Source: Ancylobacter moscoviensis (lineage in GTDB: Bacteria > Pseudomonadota > Alphaproteobacteria > Rhizobiales > Xanthobacteraceae). From it: a stretch of 64,000 nucleotides of DNA. Shown one piece after another: positions 40,758 to 48,963 of this stretch (within the stretch, counting starts at the first letter, position 1; the number at the start of each line of letters is the position of its first letter). The DNA is taken from assembly GCF_007559435.1 (NCBI RefSeq), contig NZ_VMBP01000002.1:310001-374000 (forward strand), written 5' to 3'. A program made the translations under genes and the position numbers. The notes under the pieces were generated by a model. That model was given only the letters and a program-made list of their open reading frames with translations. It was not told the origin of the DNA and searched no databases.

Positions 40758-40879
40758 TCGCCCGAATGTGCGCGGAAATCGACTTCGCACAAGGCTTTGC
40801 GAGCTCGCACGCGAAAATGTGTCCGCCGCTTGCCGCGGCTTCGCGCTCCGTTGACAGTCGTTGTGCGGTGCGCCATTTA

Positions 40880-40900
40880 TATTGCAACTCATTCGCAATA
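40880..40900 (+). promoter_or_regulatory. Candidate Mur/Fur box of mntH
   Basis: TATTGC (40880-40885) and GCAATA (40895-40900) form an inverted repeat with a nine-base spacer, 13 bases before the mntH start. TTGCAA-type repeats near mntH/sit genes in Hyphomicrobiales are bound by Mur, the manganese-sensing Fur homologue. Assignment is by position and pattern. Confidence 0.55.
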
Positions 40901-40913
40901 GCGGATACCCATA

Positions 40914-42254
40914 ATGCTCGACAAGTTGCAGGCGGAAAGTGCGGGATGGCGCCGGGAGCGTGGAGATCCCTCGCTTTCGGAGGTGCATGGCAGCATCGCC
41001 GTGCCGAAGAAGTCGGGCATTTGGCGGTTCTTCGCCTTCATGGGGCCGGGCTATCTGGTCGCCACGGGCTATATGGACCCCGGCAACTGGGCGACCTCGC
41101 TCGCCGGCGGTTCGCGCTTCGGCTACGGCCTTCTGGTCGTGGCGTTGCTGTCGAACATGATCGCGATCCTCTTGCAGGCGCTGTGCTCGCGGCTGGGCGT
41201 GGCCTCCGGCCGCGATCTCGCCCAGGCCTGCCGCGACGCCTTCCCGCGGCCGGTCGGCTTTGTTCTCTGGCTGCTGGCCGAGGCGGCGATCTGCGCCACC
41301 GACCTTGCCGAGGTCATCGGCACCGCCATTGGTCTCAACCTGCTCTTCGGCATTCCGCTGGAGATCGGCGTCGTCGTCACCGCGCTCGACGTGTTCCTCA
41401 TCCTGTGGCTTCAGAATCTCGGCTTCCGCTTCGTCGAGGCGCTAGTGGTGGCGCTGCTGGCGGTCATCGCCGCCTGCTTCGGCATCCAGATCGCGCTGGC
41501 CGATCCCGACTGGGGCGCCGTGATCCGCGGCTTCGCACCGACCACCGAGATCGTCAGCAATCCCGACATGCTCTATCTCGCGCTGGGCATCCTCGGCGCG
41601 ACGGTGATGCCGCACAATCTCTACCTGCATTCCGCCATCGTGCAGACCCGCCGGCACGATGGCACCACGCAGGGCAAGCGCGAGGCGATCAGGCTGGCGA
41701 CGTGGGATTCGACGCTGGCGCTGATGTTCGCCCTCACCATCAATGCCTCCATCCTCATCCTCGCCGCCTCGACCTTCCATGCCGGCGGCACCGGCGAGGT
41801 CGCTGACCTTGGCAAGGCGCACGAGCTGCTCAACCCGCTGCTCGGCAGCGCCATGGCGCCGACTTTGTTCGCCATCGCGCTTTTGTGCTGCGGCATCAAT
41901 TCGACGGTGACGGCGACGATCGCGGGTCAGGCGGTGATGGAGGGCTTCCTCAACATCCGCCTCGCGCCGTGGCTGCGCCGGCTGATCACCCGCGCCATCG
42001 CCATCGTGCCGGCGGCGGCGGTGACCATCGCCTATGGCGAGCGCGGCGCCGGCTCGCTGCTGATCTTCAGCCAGGTCATCCTCAGCCTGCAATTGCCCTT
42101 CGCCATCGTGCCGCTGATCATGTTCACGGCCGACAAGCGCAAGATGGGCACCTTCGTCGCGCCGATCTGGCAGACCGTGCTCGCCGTGCTCGCCGCCGCG
42201 CTGATCATCTCGCTCAACATGAAGCTGATCTTCGATTTCATCACCGGCGCTTGA
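40914..42254 (+). CDS. mntH: Nramp-type divalent metal transporter
   Basis: 446 residues with 11 membrane segments. The two metal-site motifs are present: [19 protein letters not shown] (DPGN, helix 1) and [14 protein letters not shown] (MPHN, helix 6). It is a proton-coupled importer of Mn2+ (and Fe2+). The N-terminal 30 residues are cytoplasmic. Upstream an inverted repeat resembling a Mur box suggests repression by manganese. Divergent from the DUF3750 gene. Confidence 0.93.
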   Translation: MLDKLQAESAGWRRERGDPSLSEVHGSIAVPKKSGIWRFFAFMGPGYLVATGYMDPGNWATSLAGGSRFGYGLLVVALLSNMIAILLQALCSRLGVASGRDLAQACRDAFPRPVGFVLWLLAEAAICATDLAEVIGTAIGLNLLFGIPLEIGVVVTALDVFLILWLQNLGFRFVEALVVALLAVIAACFGIQIALADPDWGAVIRGFAPTTEIVSNPDMLYLALGILGATVMPHNLYLHSAIVQTRRHDGTTQGKREAIRLATWDSTLALMFALTINASILILAASTFHAGGTGEVADLGKAHELLNPLLGSAMAPTLFAIALLCCGINSTVTATIAGQAVMEGFLNIRLAPWLRRLITRAIAIVPAAAVTIAYGERGAGSLLIFSQVILSLQLPFAIVPLIMFTADKRKMGTFVAPIWQTVLAVLAAALIISLNMKLIFDFITGA

Positions 42255-42347
42255 CCGCCGGCGCGGGCAGCAGACCATCGTCCGTCTTGCGCGCTTCATC
42301 CGCTCGGGGTCTCATTCATCCCGGGCGCGGCAGGATGAGGGGCGACC

Positions 42348-43730
42348 ATGGACAGCGGAACCAGCTTCTTCGGCGATCTGCTCGGCACCATAGCCGAGCG
42401 CGGCCGTGCCCTGCTCGACCTCGGGCGCGAACGTCGGCCCGCCGGGGCGGTGCGCGCCGCGCATGTCGCGGAGCTGTGCGAACGGCTGCTGTCGGGCCAG
42501 GGGGAGGCGTCCGGCGTTGCGCTGGCGCAGGAGATCCTCGTTGCCTATCGCGGCCTCAAGACCGGCGAGCGCGTGGCCTTCTTCGAGACGCTGGCCGTCG
42601 CCTTCGGGCCGGATTCTCTCCGTCTGGACAGGGCCATCGCCGCCCACGCGGCGTCCCCGGGCGCGCGCACGGTGGCCGAGCTGCACGCCGCCAGCGAGCC
42701 GCGCCGCCAGGAGTTGATCCGCCGCCTCAACCTCGCCCCCGGCGCCACCGGCCTGCTGGTGGCGATGCGGGCCGATCTGCTCGACAGCCTCACGCGCCGC
42801 CCCGATCTCGCCGAGGTCGACCGCGACTTTACCCATCTCCTTGCTTCCTGGTTCAATCGGGGGTTCCTCGTGCTGCGCCGGATCGACTGGTCGACGCCCG
42901 CCAACGTGCTTGAAAAGATCATCCGCTACGAGGCGGTGCACGAGATCAGCGACTGGAACGACCTGCGTGCCCGCGTCGACAGCCCGGACCGGCGCTGCTA
43001 CGCCTTCTTCCACCCGGCCCTGGTCGACGAGCCGCTGATTTTCGTGGAAGTGGCGCTGACCCGTGAGGTGCCCGACGCCATCGCGCCGATCCTCGAGACG
43101 AAGCGAACCCCGCTCGATCCAAAGACGGCGAAGGTGGCGGTGTTCTACTCCATCTCGAACTGCCAGAAGGGTCTCGGCGGCGTCAGCTTCGGCAATTTCC
43201 TCATCAAGCAGGTGGTGGAGGAGATCTCCCGCGAGTTTCCCGCCCTGCGCACCTTCGTGACGCTCTCGCCCGTGCCCGGCTTCCGCGCCTGGCTCGATGG
43301 AGAACTCGCCAACTCGGCCTCCCTCGCCGTCACGGCGGAGGATCGCGCCGCTCTGGAGGCGCTGGGCCGGACGGGCGTGCCGGAGGAGGGGGCCCGCGCC
43401 GCTCTGCGCCCCGTCGTCGAGGCGCTCGCGGCCTATTACTTCCTCGTCGCCCGCAGCCCCAAGGGCAAGCCGCTCGATCCGGTGGCGCGCTTTCATCTCG
43501 GCAATGGCGCGCGGCTGGAGCGCATCAACGCCTTCGGCGACCTCTCGCCGCGCGGCATGAAGCAGGCGGCCGGGCTGATGGTGAACTACCGCTACGTGCT
43601 GGAAGACATCGAGAAGAACCACGAGGCGTTCTTCGACCGCGGCACCATCGTCGCCGCGCCGCAGGTGCGCAAGATGCTGCGCGCGGACAGCCAGCAGAAG
43701 CTGCCCGCTGTGCGGGAGGCGGCCGGCTAG
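42348..43730 (+). CDS. Malonyl-CoA decarboxylase
   Basis: 460 residues matching the single-chain MCD family. A helical N-terminal domain is followed by a GNAT-fold catalytic domain with YAFFHPALVDEPLIFVEVAL, SISNCQKGLGGVSFGNFLIK, FVTLSPVPGF and FHLGNGARLERINAFGD; the last contains the conserved His and Arg, and the Ser/Tyr catalytic residues fall in these blocks. It converts malonyl-CoA to acetyl-CoA and CO2. The partners matB (malonyl-CoA synthetase) and matC are not adjacent, so a role in malonate use or in limiting malonyl-CoA cannot be told apart. Confidence 0.93.
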   Translation: MDSGTSFFGDLLGTIAERGRALLDLGRERRPAGAVRAAHVAELCERLLSGQGEASGVALAQEILVAYRGLKTGERVAFFETLAVAFGPDSLRLDRAIAAHAASPGARTVAELHAASEPRRQELIRRLNLAPGATGLLVAMRADLLDSLTRRPDLAEVDRDFTHLLASWFNRGFLVLRRIDWSTPANVLEKIIRYEAVHEISDWNDLRARVDSPDRRCYAFFHPALVDEPLIFVEVALTREVPDAIAPILETKRTPLDPKTAKVAVFYSISNCQKGLGGVSFGNFLIKQVVEEISREFPALRTFVTLSPVPGFRAWLDGELANSASLAVTAEDRAALEALGRTGVPEEGARAALRPVVEALAAYYFLVARSPKGKPLDPVARFHLGNGARLERINAFGDLSPRGMKQAAGLMVNYRYVLEDIEKNHEAFFDRGTIVAAPQVRKMLRADSQQKLPAVREAAG

Positions 43731-43831
43731 CGGTCGCGATCCGGTCGGGTGGGACGCCGCGCGCTTGACAGGGCGGCCGGGCTTGTGGCCGATGCCCGGT
43801 AGGTATCCCGGCTGGACGAGCGGAGCGTTTG

Positions 43832-45049
43832 ATGCGTTTTCTTCCCCATCTGCTGAAGCGCTTCGTCCACAAGGGCCGGCTCGTCGTCATTGAGCCGAGC
43901 GGCTCGCGCGTCTATTTCGGCAGCGGCGAGGACGGCCCGGAAGTCGTCATGCGCATCCATGACGACAAGCTCGACCGCGAGCTGTTCCTCAATCCCGAGC
44001 TGGTGGCGGCCGAGGCCTATATGGATGGCCGGCTGACCTTCGAGGACGGCTCGACCGTCTACGATTTCCTCTATCTCTTCTCGATCAACCGCCGGGGCCT
44101 CGCCTCGCATCCGGTGCAGCAGGCGCTGCGCCGCGGCTGGCGGGCGCTGAAGCGCTGGCACCAGTCCAACCCGCTCGGGCGCGCCGCAACGAACGCCCAG
44201 AGCCATTACGATCATCCGCCCGAGTTCTACGCCCTGTGGCTGGACTCGCGAATGATCTATTCCTGCGCCTATTTCCCGACTCCCGATGCCTCGCTGGAGG
44301 AGGCGCAGGAGGCCAAGCTGCGTCACATCGCGGCCAAGCTGAAGCTGGAGCCGGGCATGCGGGTCGCCGAGATCGGCTCGGGCTGGGGCGCGCTCGCCAT
44401 CTATCTCGCGAAGCTCGGCGTCGAGGTCACGGCGATCAACGTCGCGACCGAGCAACTGGCGGAATCCCGGAAGCGCGCCCAGGCCGCGGGCGTCGCCGAT
44501 CGCATCACCTTCTTCGAACGCGACTATCGCGAGCTCACCGGTACCTTCGACCGCGTCGTCTCCGTCGGCATGATGGAGCATGTCGGCGTCAATCATTTCG
44601 ACGACTACTTCAACACCATCAAGCGGCTGCTGGCGCCCGGCGGCTTTGCGATGATCCATGCTATCGGGCGTATGTCGCCGCCCGGCACGACGGGCCCCTT
44701 CATCCGCAAGTACATCTTCCCCGGCGGCTACGTGCCGGCCATGTCGGAGGTGTTCGCTTCGCTGGAGCGCGTCGGCCTGTGGACCGGCGACTGCGAGGTC
44801 CTGCGGCTGCACTATTACTGGACCATCCGCCACTGGCGGCTGAACTTCGAGGCGAAGCGGCCGGAAGTGGTGGCGATGATGGGCGAGCGCTTCGCGCGGA
44901 TGTGGGAGTTCTATCTCGCCGCCGTCGAGCTCGGCTTCCTGCACGGCTCGAACATGGTCTACCAGCTTTTGCTCTCGAACGAGCGCAACGACGTGCCGGT
45001 GATCCGCGACTTCATCGTCGACGAGGAGCGCACGCTGGCCGCGCGCTGA
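43832..45049 (+). CDS. cfa: Cyclopropane-fatty-acyl-phospholipid synthase family methyltransferase
   Basis: 405 residues from ATG 43832 (GGAG six bases before). The N-terminal lipid-binding half is followed by the methyltransferase domain: SHYDHPPEFYALWLDSRMIY, SCAYFPTPD, motif I RVAEIGSGWGALAIYLAKLG and VGMMEHVGVNHFDDYF (Glu/His of the bicarbonate site). It adds a methylene bridge from SAM to unsaturated acyl chains of membrane phospholipids. Length and motif order are standard. Several paralogues are usual in this order, so it may be a Cfa2-type enzyme. Confidence 0.9.
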   Translation: MRFLPHLLKRFVHKGRLVVIEPSGSRVYFGSGEDGPEVVMRIHDDKLDRELFLNPELVAAEAYMDGRLTFEDGSTVYDFLYLFSINRRGLASHPVQQALRRGWRALKRWHQSNPLGRAATNAQSHYDHPPEFYALWLDSRMIYSCAYFPTPDASLEEAQEAKLRHIAAKLKLEPGMRVAEIGSGWGALAIYLAKLGVEVTAINVATEQLAESRKRAQAAGVADRITFFERDYRELTGTFDRVVSVGMMEHVGVNHFDDYFNTIKRLLAPGGFAMIHAIGRMSPPGTTGPFIRKYIFPGGYVPAMSEVFASLERVGLWTGDCEVLRLHYYWTIRHWRLNFEAKRPEVVAMMGERFARMWEFYLAAVELGFLHGSNMVYQLLLSNERNDVPVIRDFIVDEERTLAAR

Positions 45050-45079
45050 TCGGCCCGAGCCCTTGCCCGCCTACGCCGT

Positions 45080-45733
45080 TCAGGCGTTTGGGCGCGCGCC
45101 GTAGGTGGCGAGGAAGACGCGCACGGCGAGGTCGACGGTTTCCTCGATCTGCTCCTGCGTCGGCTTGGCCTTGTCGCCGAACAGCAGGCCCTTCACATGC
45201 GGGCCCTGGCACATGTTGAGAAACAGGTAGGCGGCCGCCAGATCGTCGTCGAGCTTCAGCCGTCCAAGGTCCGCCTGCTGGCGCAGCAGGTCGGCGAGGC
45301 GACGCCCGCCATGGCAGGGGCCGGCGTCGTAGAAAATCTGGCCGATGCGCGGAAATTTCTCCGCGATGCCGATTACCATGCGGATCAGGCGGATGTGATC
45401 GGGCTGGATCATCATCGTCATGAAGGACAGGCCGATGCGCCGCAGCAGGCTCCCGACGTCCTCGATGGAGTCGTCCACCTCGAACAGGTGCTCGGCCGAG
45501 CGGGCGCGGTCATTGCGCACGAGCGCCTCGAAGAGCTCTTCCTTGCTGCTGAAATAGACGTAGATCGTCGCCTTGGACACGCCGGCCGTCTTGGCCACTT
45601 CGTCCATGCTGGCGCCGTCGAAGCCCTTGTCGAAGAACACGCGGCGCGCGCCGTCGATGATGTCCCGGCGCTTGGCGGATTCCGCCTCGGTGCGGGGCGG
45701 GGTGCCGACGATCTCCGTATCGATGCTGCTCAT
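45080..45733 (-). CDS. TetR/AcrR family regulator of the efflux pump
   Basis: 217 residues. The N-terminal TetR helix-turn-helix is clear: RRDIIDGARRVFFDKGFDGA, SMDEVAKTAGVSKATIYVYF. The C-terminal ligand domain is variable. ATG 45733 has GGAGGA six bases upstream. It is divergent from the EmrAB-type pump, and two near-identical 15-base palindromes lie between them, the expected arrangement for local repression of pump and regulator. The inducing compound is unknown. Confidence 0.9.
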   Translation of the reverse strand: MSSIDTEIVGTPPRTEAESAKRRDIIDGARRVFFDKGFDGASMDEVAKTAGVSKATIYVYFSSKEELFEALVRNDRARSAEHLFEVDDSIEDVGSLLRRIGLSFMTMMIQPDHIRLIRMVIGIAEKFPRIGQIFYDAGPCHGGRRLADLLRQQADLGRLKLDDDLAAAYLFLNMCQGPHVKGLLFGDKAKPTQEQIEETVDLAVRVFLATYGARPNA

Positions 45734-45784
45734 GCTGTCCTCCGGACCCTGCTTAGGGCTCTCCGGCCGTCTTTGTCAAAGGTA

Positions 45785-45840
45785 TTGACTAAACTGTTTA
45801 GTTTGATATGTAAAGACCAAATCGAACTGAACGGTTTAGT
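45785..45840 (+). promoter_or_regulatory. Efflux pump promoter with two TetR operators
   Basis: Operator 1 ACTAAACTGTTTAGT (45788-45802) is a perfect palindrome; operator 2 ACTGAACGGTTTAGT (45826-45840) differs by one arm base. Their centres are 38 bases apart. Operator 1 lies across a possible promoter TTGACT (45785-45790), 16-base spacer, TATGTA (45807-45812). Bound repressor would block the pump promoter and probably the divergent regulator promoter. Confidence 0.7.
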
Positions 45841-45861
45841 TTCCGTTGCGGAAGGTTAGAT

Positions 45862-47034
45862 ATGGCTCAAGCCGAAGCGAAGAGGCAGGAAGGCGCCGAA
45901 ACCGAGCGCCCGCGCGGCAATGAGCCGGTGCCGATCACCGTGCGCCGGTCTGGCGCGGAGGCTCCGGCGGACCCTGTGGATGCGCCGGCGCCCGCCAAGC
46001 CCCGGCGCCGCAGCTTCCTGTTCGGAGCCATCCTCGCGGTGGCTGTGGCAGGAGGCGGCTATTACGGCCTCGACTGGTGGAGGGTAGGGCGCTTCCTCGT
46101 CTCCACCGACGACGCCTATGTCGGCGCCGACACGTCCGTCCTCGCCGCCAAGGTGAGCGGGCATATCGTCAGCGTCGACGTGGAGACCAACCAGCCGGTC
46201 AGGGCCGGAGACGTCATCGCCCGCATCGATGATGGCGACTACGCACTCGCCCTGCGCGCGGCCGACGGGAAGATCGCCACCCAGCAGGCGACGATCGATC
46301 GCTATGGCCAGCAGATCGAGGCGGCGCGGGCCAGCGTCGATCAGGCGAAGGCGCAGCGTGTGTCCGACGAAGCGGAGCTCGACCGCGCCCAGCGCGAGTT
46401 CGACCGCCAGTCCGAGCTGGTGAAGTCGCAATTCTCCAGCAAGGCGACTCTCGACAATGCCCGGGCCGACCGGGACAAGGCGCAGGCGGCCGTGGATGCC
46501 GCCAAGGCGGCTGTCGCTTCGGCCGAAGCCAATGTCTCGGTGCTGGAAGCCCAGCGTACCGAGGCGGCGCGCCTGCTGGAGGAATACCGCACCGCGCGCG
46601 ACCAGTCGCAGCGCGATCTCGACTTCACCGTGGTGAAGGCGCCGTTCGACGGCATCGTCGGCAATCGCGCCGTGCAGGTTGGCCAGCTCGTCCAGCCGGG
46701 CACGCGGCTGGTGGCGCTGGTGCCGATCACTAGGGTCTATGTCGACGCCAACTTCAAGGAGACGCAGCTCGGCAAGCTGCGGCCCGGCCAGGCGGTGAAT
46801 GTCGAGGTGGACGCCTATCCCGACGAGGAGTTCCACGGCCGCGTGACCAGCGTCGCGCCGGCGTCCGGCTCGGTGTTCAGCCTGCTGCCGCCGGAGAACG
46901 CCACCGGCAACTTCACCAAGATCGTCCAGCGCGTGCCCGTGCGAATCGAGCTCGATGAGGAAGCCCGCGACAAGGCGGAGCTGCGTCCGGGCATGTCGGT
47001 GATCGCCACCGTCGATACCCGCACCGGCGGCTGA
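45862..47034 (+). CDS. emrA: EmrA-type membrane fusion protein of an efflux pump
   Basis: 390 residues of the HlyD family. A cytoplasmic N-terminus of 50 residues, one membrane helix (FLFGAILAVAVAGGGYYGLD), then the periplasmic barrel-sandwich (STDDAYVGADTSVLAAKVSG), a long coiled-coil hairpin (about 130-235) and the beta-barrel (VYVDANFKETQLGKLRPGQA). The N-terminal helix indicates an MFS partner, the EmrB gene 15 bases downstream. Together they export hydrophobic drugs or toxic acids across both membranes with a TolC-type channel encoded elsewhere. Controlled by the divergent TetR gene. Confidence 0.91.
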   Translation: MAQAEAKRQEGAETERPRGNEPVPITVRRSGAEAPADPVDAPAPAKPRRRSFLFGAILAVAVAGGGYYGLDWWRVGRFLVSTDDAYVGADTSVLAAKVSGHIVSVDVETNQPVRAGDVIARIDDGDYALALRAADGKIATQQATIDRYGQQIEAARASVDQAKAQRVSDEAELDRAQREFDRQSELVKSQFSSKATLDNARADRDKAQAAVDAAKAAVASAEANVSVLEAQRTEAARLLEEYRTARDQSQRDLDFTVVKAPFDGIVGNRAVQVGQLVQPGTRLVALVPITRVYVDANFKETQLGKLRPGQAVNVEVDAYPDEEFHGRVTSVAPASGSVFSLLPPENATGNFTKIVQRVPVRIELDEEARDKAELRPGMSVIATVDTRTGG

Positions 47035-47049
47035 CGAAGGGCGTCCGCC

Positions 47050-48621
47050 ATGTCCGACACCGCCACCATGGGAACCGCGCCGCGCGCCGCCTCCACCGAG
47101 GGGCGGCGCATGTTCGCCTTCCTGTGCATGGTGTTCGGCATGTTCATGGCGATCCTGGACATCCAGATCGTCTCGGCCTCGCTCGCCGAGATCCAGGCCG
47201 GCCTTGCCGCCAGTTCGGACGAGATCTCCTGGGTGCAGACCAGCTACCTCATCGCCGAGGTGGTGATGATCCCGCTCTCGGGCTTCCTGTCGCGGGCGCT
47301 GTCGACGCGGTGGCTGTTCGTCGCTTCGGCGGCGGGCTTCACGCTCATGAGCTTCATGTGCGCGACGGCGACGTCGATCAACCAGATGATCGTCTACCGT
47401 GCCCTGCAGGGCTTCCTCGGCGGGGGCATGATCCCGACCGTCTTCGCGGCGGCCTATTCCATCTTCCCGCGCGAGAAGCAGCCGATCGTCGCTCCGCTCA
47501 TCGGTCTCGTGGCGACGCTCGCGCCGACCATCGGCCCGACCATCGGCGGCTATCTTACGGACCTGTTCTCCTGGCACTGGCTGTTCCTGGTGAACATCGT
47601 GCCGGGCATCTTCGTCATCATCGCCACGGCAACGCTGGTCGACTTCGACGAGCCCGACCTTGCCCTGCTCGACCGTTTCGACTGGTGGGGCCTGCTGTTC
47701 ATGGCAGGCTTCCTTGGCAGCCTCGAATTCGTGCTGGAGGAGGGGCCGACGAATGACTGGTTCGAGGACGAGGCGATCTCTTTCTTCGCCATTGTCGGCA
47801 CCGTCTCGGCGGTCGCCTTCTTCGCGCGGGTGCTCATGGCGCGCGAGCCGGTCGTGGACCTCCGCGCTTTCGCCAACCGGAATTTCTCCGTCGGCTCGGC
47901 CTTCAGCTTCGTGGTCGGCATCGGCCTCTACGGGCTGACCTATCTCTACCCGCTCTACCTCGCCCGGGTGCGCGGCTATTCGGCGCTGATGATCGGCGAG
48001 ACGATGTTCGTCTCCGGCCTCGCCATGTTCCTCTGCGCCCCCATCGCCGGGCGGCTGATGGGCAAGGTCGATCCGCGCGTGATGATCGCCTTCGGCTTCG
48101 GCGCCTTCGCGCTGGGGACATGGCAGGTCACGGGCCTCACCAAGGACTGGGATTTCTGGGAGCTGCTCTGGCCACAGATCCTGCGCGGGGTGGGGATCAT
48201 GATGGCGATGATCCCGATCAACAACATCTCGCTCGGCACGCTGCCGCCGGCCCAGCTCAAGAACGCCTCCGGTCTGTTCAACCTCATGCGCAATCTCGGC
48301 GGCGCGGTCGGGCTCGCGCTGATCAACACGGTGCTGAACGACCGCTGGGACCTCCATCTGGCGCGCCTGCACGAGAACGTGCAGTGGGCGAGCGCGGTCG
48401 CGGTCGAGCGGCTCGACGCGATGACGCGCTCGCTGTCCATGCTCGGCTCCGATGCCGACGCGGCGGCGCTGAAGAAGATGGCGGGGCAGGTGCGCATCCA
48501 GGCCGAGGTGATGGCCTTCTCCGACGTCTTTCTGGTGCTGACTGTTCTCTTCGTGGCGCTGCTCTTCGCCTCGCCCTTACTGCGCCGCCCGGTCAACAAG
48601 GGTGCCGGCGGCGGGCACTGA
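47050..48621 (+). CDS. emrB: DHA2-family MFS efflux permease (EmrB-type)
   Basis: 523 residues with 14 membrane segments. Typical DHA2 features: FGMFMAILDIQIVSASLAEI (motif D1 region), WVQTSYLIAEVVMIPLSGFL, the motif A-like SRALSTRWLF, and YRALQGFLGGGMIPTVFAAA (motif B). It is a proton-driven exporter partnered with EmrA. A Leu/Ile-rich cytoplasmic C-terminus ends in Lys-rich residues. It ends 45 bases before the leuA promoter, with no clear terminator in between. Confidence 0.91.
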   Translation: MSDTATMGTAPRAASTEGRRMFAFLCMVFGMFMAILDIQIVSASLAEIQAGLAASSDEISWVQTSYLIAEVVMIPLSGFLSRALSTRWLFVASAAGFTLMSFMCATATSINQMIVYRALQGFLGGGMIPTVFAAAYSIFPREKQPIVAPLIGLVATLAPTIGPTIGGYLTDLFSWHWLFLVNIVPGIFVIIATATLVDFDEPDLALLDRFDWWGLLFMAGFLGSLEFVLEEGPTNDWFEDEAISFFAIVGTVSAVAFFARVLMAREPVVDLRAFANRNFSVGSAFSFVVGIGLYGLTYLYPLYLARVRGYSALMIGETMFVSGLAMFLCAPIAGRLMGKVDPRVMIAFGFGAFALGTWQVTGLTKDWDFWELLWPQILRGVGIMMAMIPINNISLGTLPPAQLKNASGLFNLMRNLGGAVGLALINTVLNDRWDLHLARLHENVQWASAVAVERLDAMTRSLSMLGSDADAAALKKMAGQVRIQAEVMAFSDVFLVLTVLFVALLFASPLLRRPVNKGAGGGH

Positions 48622-48665
48622 GCCCGCGGCGGAGAGTGGGGCACGGTCCTCGCCGATCGTCATGC

Positions 48666-48694
48666 TTGCCGTCGGGCCGTCGGTCGGCTAAACA
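48666..48694 (+). promoter_or_regulatory. Possible leuA leader promoter
   Basis: TTGCCG (48666-48671), 17-base spacer, TAAACA (48689-48694), about 36 bases before the start of the leader peptide. Reasonable sigma-70-type match, placed where a leader transcript should begin. Confidence 0.45.
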
Positions 48695-48729
48695 GCGGAA
48701 AGTTAGAGCAACCTCGCGAGAGCCGAGCC

Positions 48730-48834
48730 GTGACGCCTGCGTCCGTCCGCCGCTATTCCGCGAACCCGGCCGCCCTGCGGATTCCCGGGAAGGCTCTCCT
48801 TGCGTCCGGTCTCCTTCTTCTTAGCCGCCCCTGA
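48730..48834 (+). CDS. Leucine-rich leader peptide of leuA
   Basis: 34-codon frame from GTG 48730 (GAGAG seven bases before) to TGA 48832-48834. It ends with ALLASGLLLLSRP; the codons are CTC CTT, then CTC CTT CTT CTT, so six of the last twelve residues are Leu. The stop codon falls inside a long hairpin, and leuA begins 129 bases on. This is the layout of an amino-acid attenuator, in which ribosome stalling at Leu codons changes RNA folding. Leucine leader peptides have been predicted in proteobacteria; the start codon and expression are not proven here. Confidence 0.68.
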   Translation: MTPASVRRYSANPAALRIPGKALLASGLLLLSRP

Positions 48835-48937
48835 GGGCCGGCCGGGCTTCAAGCCTGGGCGCTCAGGGGATGACGCCTCCACCATCCGCCGAATAGCCAG
48901 ATTTGCGCCGGACGATGCCCCTTTGCGGCACCTGGCG
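48828..48937 (+). promoter_or_regulatory. Candidate leuA attenuator structures
   Basis: First hairpin: outer arms CCCCTGAG (48828-48835) and CTCAGGGG (48862-48869), inner stem CCGGGC/GCCTGG with loop TTCAA. It contains the leader stop codon. Second hairpin: GCGCC and TGCC pair with GGCA and GGCGC (48905-48937). AGGGG of the first hairpin (48865-48869) can instead pair with CCCCT at about 48918, giving mutually exclusive folds. There is no clear U run after either, so the off-switch could be Rho-dependent or at translation. Confidence 0.5.
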
Positions 48938-48963
48938 CCCGGAGACCAGAAGGAAGCCTGAGC

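Noticed and set aside
45856..48372. Long antisense frame across emrA and emrB
   Set aside because: Same shadow effect; the translated product is rich in Glu, Arg and His without recognisable domain, while the plus strand encodes clear EmrA and EmrB.
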